A DNA stretch of 64,000 bases. Source: Dickeya dianthicola NCPPB 453. GTDB lineage: Bacteria; Pseudomonadota; Gammaproteobacteria; Enterobacterales; Enterobacteriaceae. The stretch covers positions 15,313 through 79,312 of the forward strand of contig NZ_CM001841.1 in assembly GCF_000365305.1 (NCBI RefSeq). The letters are read 5' to 3'. Positions 61,068 to 64,000 of this stretch are shown piece after piece; within the stretch, counting starts at the first letter, position 1; every line of letters starts with the position of its first letter. The notes beneath the pieces are model-generated. The model was given only the letters and a program-made list of their open reading frames with translations, did not search any database and was not told the origin of the DNA. The translations under genes were made by a program, and so were the position numbers.

Positions 61068-62252
61068 TCAGTCGTTAAAAAACGTCTGTTTGATCGCCAG
61101 TTCGACGCCGCGCACTTCCGCCAGCCCTTTCAGCCGCCCGATGGCGGAATAGCCGGGGTTGGTTTTCTTCTTCAGGTCATCCAGCATCTGGTGGCCGTGG
61201 TCGGGGCGCATCGGAATGGCGCGAGTATTGCCCTGCTGACGGCGGCGGTGTTCTTCCGCCAGAATCGCTTTCACCACCTTCACCATATCCACATCGCCAT
61301 GCAGGTGCGCCGCTTCGTGGAAACTTTTCGGATTGTCCTCGCGGCAGGTGGCGCGCAAATGGGTGAAGTGGATGCGGTCGGCGAAGGTTTCGATCATCGT
61401 CACCAAATCGTTGTCCGCCCGCACGCCGTAAGACCCGGTACACATGGTGAATCCGTTATGGATGCTGTCCACGGCATCTTTCAGCCACTGCATATCTTCA
61501 ATGGTGGAAACGATACGCGGCAGGCCGAGAATCGGGCGCGGCGGATCGTCCGGATGCACCGCCAGCACGATGCCGGCTTCTTCCGCCACCGGCACGATCG
61601 CCCGCAGGAATTCGGCCATGTGCTCACGCAGTTTCGCCTTGTCGATGCCGTCGTACTGCGCCAACTGGGCGCGGAACTGGTCCAGCGTGTAACCTTCTTC
61701 GGCGCCCGGCAGGCCGGCGATGATATTGCGGGTCAGTTTGTTTTTGTCCGCGTCGGTCATGGCGGCGAAATAGGTGGCGGCCTGACGCTGTTCGTCGTCG
61801 GTGTAATCGGCGGCGGCGCCTGCGCGCTGGAGCAGGTGCAGTTCGAAGGCGGCGAAGGCGGTGTGGTCAAAACGCAGCGCCCGGGAGCCGTCCGGCAGCG
61901 GGTATTCCAGATCGGTACGGGTCCAGTCCAGCACCGGCATGAAGTTGTAACACACGGTATCAATGCCGCAGGCGCCCAGATTACGCAACGACTGCTGATA
62001 GTTGGCGATGTACTTTCGGTAGTCGCCGGTCTGGGTTTTGATGGACTCATGTACCGGCACGCTTTCCACCACCGACCAGATCAACCCTTTTTCAGCCAGC
62101 TGCGCCTGGCGCTTCTTAATCTCTTCAATGCTCCACACTTCGCCATTCGGGATGTGATGCAGCGCGGTGACGATGCCGGTCGCGCCCGCCTGACGGGCAT
62201 CATCCAGCGACACCGGATCGTTGGGGCCATACCAGCGCCAGGTGTGTTCCAT
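61068..62252 (-). CDS. uxuA: UxuA, mannonate dehydratase
   Basis: 394 residues, the E. coli length. It converts D-mannonate to 2-keto-3-deoxygluconate in the hexuronate pathway, the route for glucuronate from plant polysaccharides. The TIM-barrel metal residues lie in [16 protein letters not shown]-like [34 protein letters not shown] and HLHGDVDM. It stands alone, with no uxuB alongside. A CRP site and a long palindrome lie upstream, between it and a GntR-family regulator. Confidence 0.96.
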   Translation of the reverse strand: MEHTWRWYGPNDPVSLDDARQAGATGIVTALHHIPNGEVWSIEEIKKRQAQLAEKGLIWSVVESVPVHESIKTQTGDYRKYIANYQQSLRNLGACGIDTVCYNFMPVLDWTRTDLEYPLPDGSRALRFDHTAFAAFELHLLQRAGAAADYTDDEQRQAATYFAAMTDADKNKLTRNIIAGLPGAEEGYTLDQFRAQLAQYDGIDKAKLREHMAEFLRAIVPVAEEAGIVLAVHPDDPPRPILGLPRIVSTIEDMQWLKDAVDSIHNGFTMCTGSYGVRADNDLVTMIETFADRIHFTHLRATCREDNPKSFHEAAHLHGDVDMVKVVKAILAEEHRRRQQGNTRAIPMRPDHGHQMLDDLKKKTNPGYSAIGRLKGLAEVRGVELAIKQTFFND

Positions 62253-62271
62253 AAAGCAGCTCCTTAAGCTA

Positions 62272-62360
62272 TATACCCGTCATATTTCAAGTTGCAGATG
62301 CGTTGCGTTGTTCAACACGCGAGCGTGTTGAACAACGCAACTCGAATTATTTTGGGTGTA
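62272..62360. repeat. Dispersed palindromic repeat, copy 4 (short form)
   Basis: 89 bases from TATACCCGTCATATTTCAAG to CTCGAATTATTTTGGGTGTA, with a nearly perfect internal palindrome around TTGTTCAACACGCGAGCGTG. It lies directly before uxuA, in the leader. Confidence 0.88.
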
Positions 62361-62390
62361 GATCGGAAAATAATCGAGTCGGATAATCAT

Positions 62391-62417
62391 CGGTCTGGTG
62401 GCCTGACCACCAGACCG
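62391..62417. promoter_or_regulatory. Perfect 11-base inverted repeat in the uxuA promoter
   Basis: CGGTCTGGTGG-CCTGA-CCACCAGACCG. It stands 30 bases from the CRP site and between it and uxuA. Its half-site contains CTGGTGG, akin to GntR/FadR-type TGGT...ACCA operators, and no T-run follows. Confidence 0.6.
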
Positions 62418-62445
62418 GTTTACTATTCACCACCTGCGGCGATCT

Positions 62446-62467
62446 TTCTGTGATTTAGATCACGCAA
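62446..62467. promoter_or_regulatory. CRP binding site of uxuA
   Basis: TGTGATTTAGATCACG core (62449-62464), matching the consensus TGTGA-N6-TCACA except one base. It predicts cAMP-CRP activation of uxuA, consistent with control of hexuronate genes by catabolite repression. Confidence 0.82.
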
Positions 62468-62560
62468 ACGCCAGGCCGAAAGCCAGCGCCGCGCCCGGAT
62501 GCGAGGCGGCGGTATTTAATTTTCTGGCGTTTTGGCGGCTATGGTAAGCTGCGGGCGTAT

Positions 62561-62620
62561 GTTTATAGGGCATATGTTTATAGGGCTGTTGTTTATAGGG
62601 CATATGTTTATAGGACACGA
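62561..62620 (+). repeat. 15-base tandem repeat, four units, before the GntR gene
   Basis: GTTTATAGGGCATAT, GTTTATAGGGCTGTT, GTTTATAGGGCATAT, GTTTATAGGACACGA. It ends 22 bases before the regulator's start. Confidence 0.95.
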
Positions 62621-62642
62621 CTGACGGGGGTCCGGAGGGGAT

Positions 62643-63338
62643 ATGGTGTTACCCACACTGAAAGTTGAGCGGCTGTACCGGCAAATCTCCAACCTGCTGA
62701 TTAACTGCATCAGGAACGGTCAGTTTGCGGCCGGGCAACTGCTGCCCTCGGAGCGTGAGCTGGCGAAACAGCTGGGGGTGAGCCGCTCGTCCATCCGCGA
62801 GGCGCTGATTGCGCTGGAAATCACCGGTTGGGTGGAGATTCGCACCGGTAATGGCGTGTACGTCAACGATCCGCTGCCGGAGGCGCCGCCCGCCGCGCTG
62901 GCGGAAGACGAATTCAGCCTACGGGCGTTTATTCAGGCCCGTCAGGTCTACGAGGCGATGATGGCGGAGCTGGCGGCGGTGCATGCCACCGATGAGCAAC
63001 GCGCCGCGCTGCAGGACATCACCCGCGACCTGTCCCGCCTGAACGTCAATGACGCGCAGTTTCTGCACGAAGACAAGCGATTCCACCTGTTGGTCAGCGA
63101 GATGTCCGGCAATGAAGTGCTGCAGGACATGATGGATTACCTGTGGAACAAGCGTCAGAACAGCCGTTTTTTGCGGCTGGAAACGCTCTATGCCGACCCC
63201 GATTTTCCCCTCACCATGAATCAGGACCACGCCGACATCGCCGATGCCATCGTCGCGCGTGACCCGGCCCGGGCGCGCGCCAGCATGGAGCGCCATCTCC
63301 AGCATGTGTACGATCATCTGTTCAGCGGCGATAACTAA
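62643..63338 (+). CDS. GntR/FadR-family regulator, hexuronate-type candidate
   Basis: 231 residues. An N-terminal winged helix (VERLYRQISNLLINCIRNGQFAAGQLLPSERELAKQLGVSRSSIREALIALEITGWVEIRTGNGVYV) precedes an FCD effector domain with metal histidines (EDKRFHLLVSEMSG...NQDHADIADAIVARD...RHLQHVYDHL). It belongs to the UxuR/ExuR/LldR group but is too diverged from E. coli UxuR to name. It is divergent from uxuA, with the palindrome at 62391 between them, so control of uxuA is the natural guess. Confidence 0.88.
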   Translation: MVLPTLKVERLYRQISNLLINCIRNGQFAAGQLLPSERELAKQLGVSRSSIREALIALEITGWVEIRTGNGVYVNDPLPEAPPAALAEDEFSLRAFIQARQVYEAMMAELAAVHATDEQRAALQDITRDLSRLNVNDAQFLHEDKRFHLLVSEMSGNEVLQDMMDYLWNKRQNSRFLRLETLYADPDFPLTMNQDHADIADAIVARDPARARASMERHLQHVYDHLFSGDN

Positions 63339-63361
63339 AGCCGGCGGTGTTCCGACAGGCA

Positions 63362-63396
63362 TAAAAAAACCCCGGGGGGACACAGGCACCGGGGTT
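63362..63396 (-). terminator. Terminator of the YhcN-like gene
   Basis: Read on the minus strand, AACCCCGG...CCGGGGTT followed by seven T. It lies between the convergent GntR gene and the DUF1471 gene. Confidence 0.85.
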
Positions 63397-63428
63397 GAGG
63401 GGAATAATGATGAACGCGCGGGTGATGA

Positions 63429-63686
63429 TTATTTATAGAGCACCGCGTTGCCGTGCAGGGTATCGTCGCCGCCGGCATAGGTGATGGTGTACGCCGAAGC
63501 ACCGGCTTCGCTGGCTTTGTCGGCCAGTTTGGCCTGCAGCGAGCTCAGATCGTTGGCGGTGGCGGAAACGGAACCGATTTTTTCCAGTTGCTGGGCCTGT
63601 TCATAGTTGACGTTCTGGGCGGCAAAAGAGCCAAAAGAAATGGCGGCAAGGGCAGCGGCGATAGCGATGGTTTTAACGTTTTTCAT
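63429..63686 (-). CDS. DUF1471 YhcN/BhsA-like secreted protein
   Basis: 85 residues. Signal peptide about 1-22 (TIAIAAALAAISFGSFA|AQ). The mature part follows the YhcN pattern: EQAQQLEKIGSVSATANDLSSLQAKLADKASEAGASAYTITYAGGDDTLHGNAVLYK. It is a second member of the same small-protein family as 52817-53083, but distinct in sequence. Such proteins respond to acid, oxidative or envelope stress in E. coli. An AAGGA-type ribosome site lies upstream of the ATG. Confidence 0.9.
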   Translation of the reverse strand: MKNVKTIAIAAALAAISFGSFAAQNVNYEQAQQLEKIGSVSATANDLSSLQAKLADKASEAGASAYTITYAGGDDTLHGNAVLYK

Positions 63687-64000
63687 GATCTCTTTCCTTC
63701 AATTTTGGTAACTGGGTTGAAAGGCGTTTGTCCTTTCGATAACGGAAAGGTTACGCCCTGTTGGCCTTCGTGGAAAACGGAGGTTGTTGAAGATATCTTT
63801 CTATTTTTTTGATGGGAAATACAGTCAGGAATGGAAAATAACTCAATGATTTATACTGTCTTTGTCGTTTTTTGAGCGATTTTTTAGGATATGCCAAGTT
63901 ACGTCAAGAAGGCGAAAAATCTGTGAAGAATGAAGACAGGCAGATAGCACTTAATGCTTTTTCACATCAGTTAACCAATATAAATATCTGGTCATGTGAT
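63687..64000. other. Right-edge spacer upstream of the YhcN-like gene
   Basis: 314 bases, AT-rich, holding the promoter of the DUF1471 gene. No coding frame with a ribosome site, no repeat family member and no tRNA is visible to the window edge. Confidence 0.5.

Noticed and set aside
61056-62267. Plus-strand open frame of 403 codons over uxuA
   Set aside because: Antisense to uxuA; codon pattern is the mirror of the real gene.

Overview
The window looks like chromosome of a soft-rot enterobacterium, most likely Dickeya or a close Pectobacteriaceae relative. Most proteins in the first 32 kb and from 55 to 62 kb align almost residue by residue with remembered E. coli K-12 homologues. The gene order is a mosaic of E. 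coli blocks: mobBA to madA/fabY, then yicH-xanP-recG-trmH-spoT-rpoZ-gmk-ligB, then eptB-proK, then yhiN-pitA-uspB-uspA. Accessory genes fill the joins. The genus is inference from this mosaic and from a dispersed palindromic repeat; no 16S gene is present.

Layout. 0-10 kb: molybdenum cofactor genes mobBA, yihD, the srkA-dsbA operon, polA, the Spot 42 RNA (with its 15-residue SpfP frame intact), engB, yihI, a small membrane-protein gene coupled to yihI, hemN and the tiny gene yshB. 10-14.5 kb: the nitrogen operon glnA-glnL-glnG, with a sigma-54 promoter, two NtrC enhancer sites and an internal NtrC site visible. 14.7-19 kb: typA, yihX, dtd, madA/fabY. 19-30 kb: yicH, xanP, the gmk-rpoZ-spoT-trmH-recG operon and the secreted NAD-type ligase ligB. 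30-33 kb: eptB and tRNA-Pro(CGG).

33-53 kb is accessory. It holds a three-gene operon (TPR protein, short-chain dehydrogenase, heme-oxygenase-like enzyme), a LysR regulator, an MFS efflux pump and a phytase-like acid phosphatase. It also holds two sugar/glycerophosphodiester-type ABC importers. Each importer operon ends in a phosphoesterase-fold metalloenzyme: PHP in the first, endonuclease/exonuclease/phosphatase fold in the second. Only the second importer has its own ATPase. A ROK repressor is divergent from it. The second importer is bracketed by a broken copy (45.8 kb) and an intact copy (52.8 kb) of a small DUF1471 secreted-protein gene. At 53.2-55.3 kb is a two-gene ATPase plus HNH nuclease cassette that I read as a Septu-type (PtuAB) anti-phage system.

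55-64 kb returns to conserved genes: yhiN, pitA, uspB, uspA, yidA, uxuA, a GntR/FadR-family regulator and a YhcN-like DUF1471 protein.

Two sequence-level themes run through the spacers. One is a dispersed imperfect-palindrome repeat of about 90-165 bp (four copies). The other is an unusual density of short perfect or near-perfect tandem duplications (unit 7-18 bp, 2-5 copies) immediately before or after genes. I saw no insertion sequence, integrase, prophage or CRISPR array.
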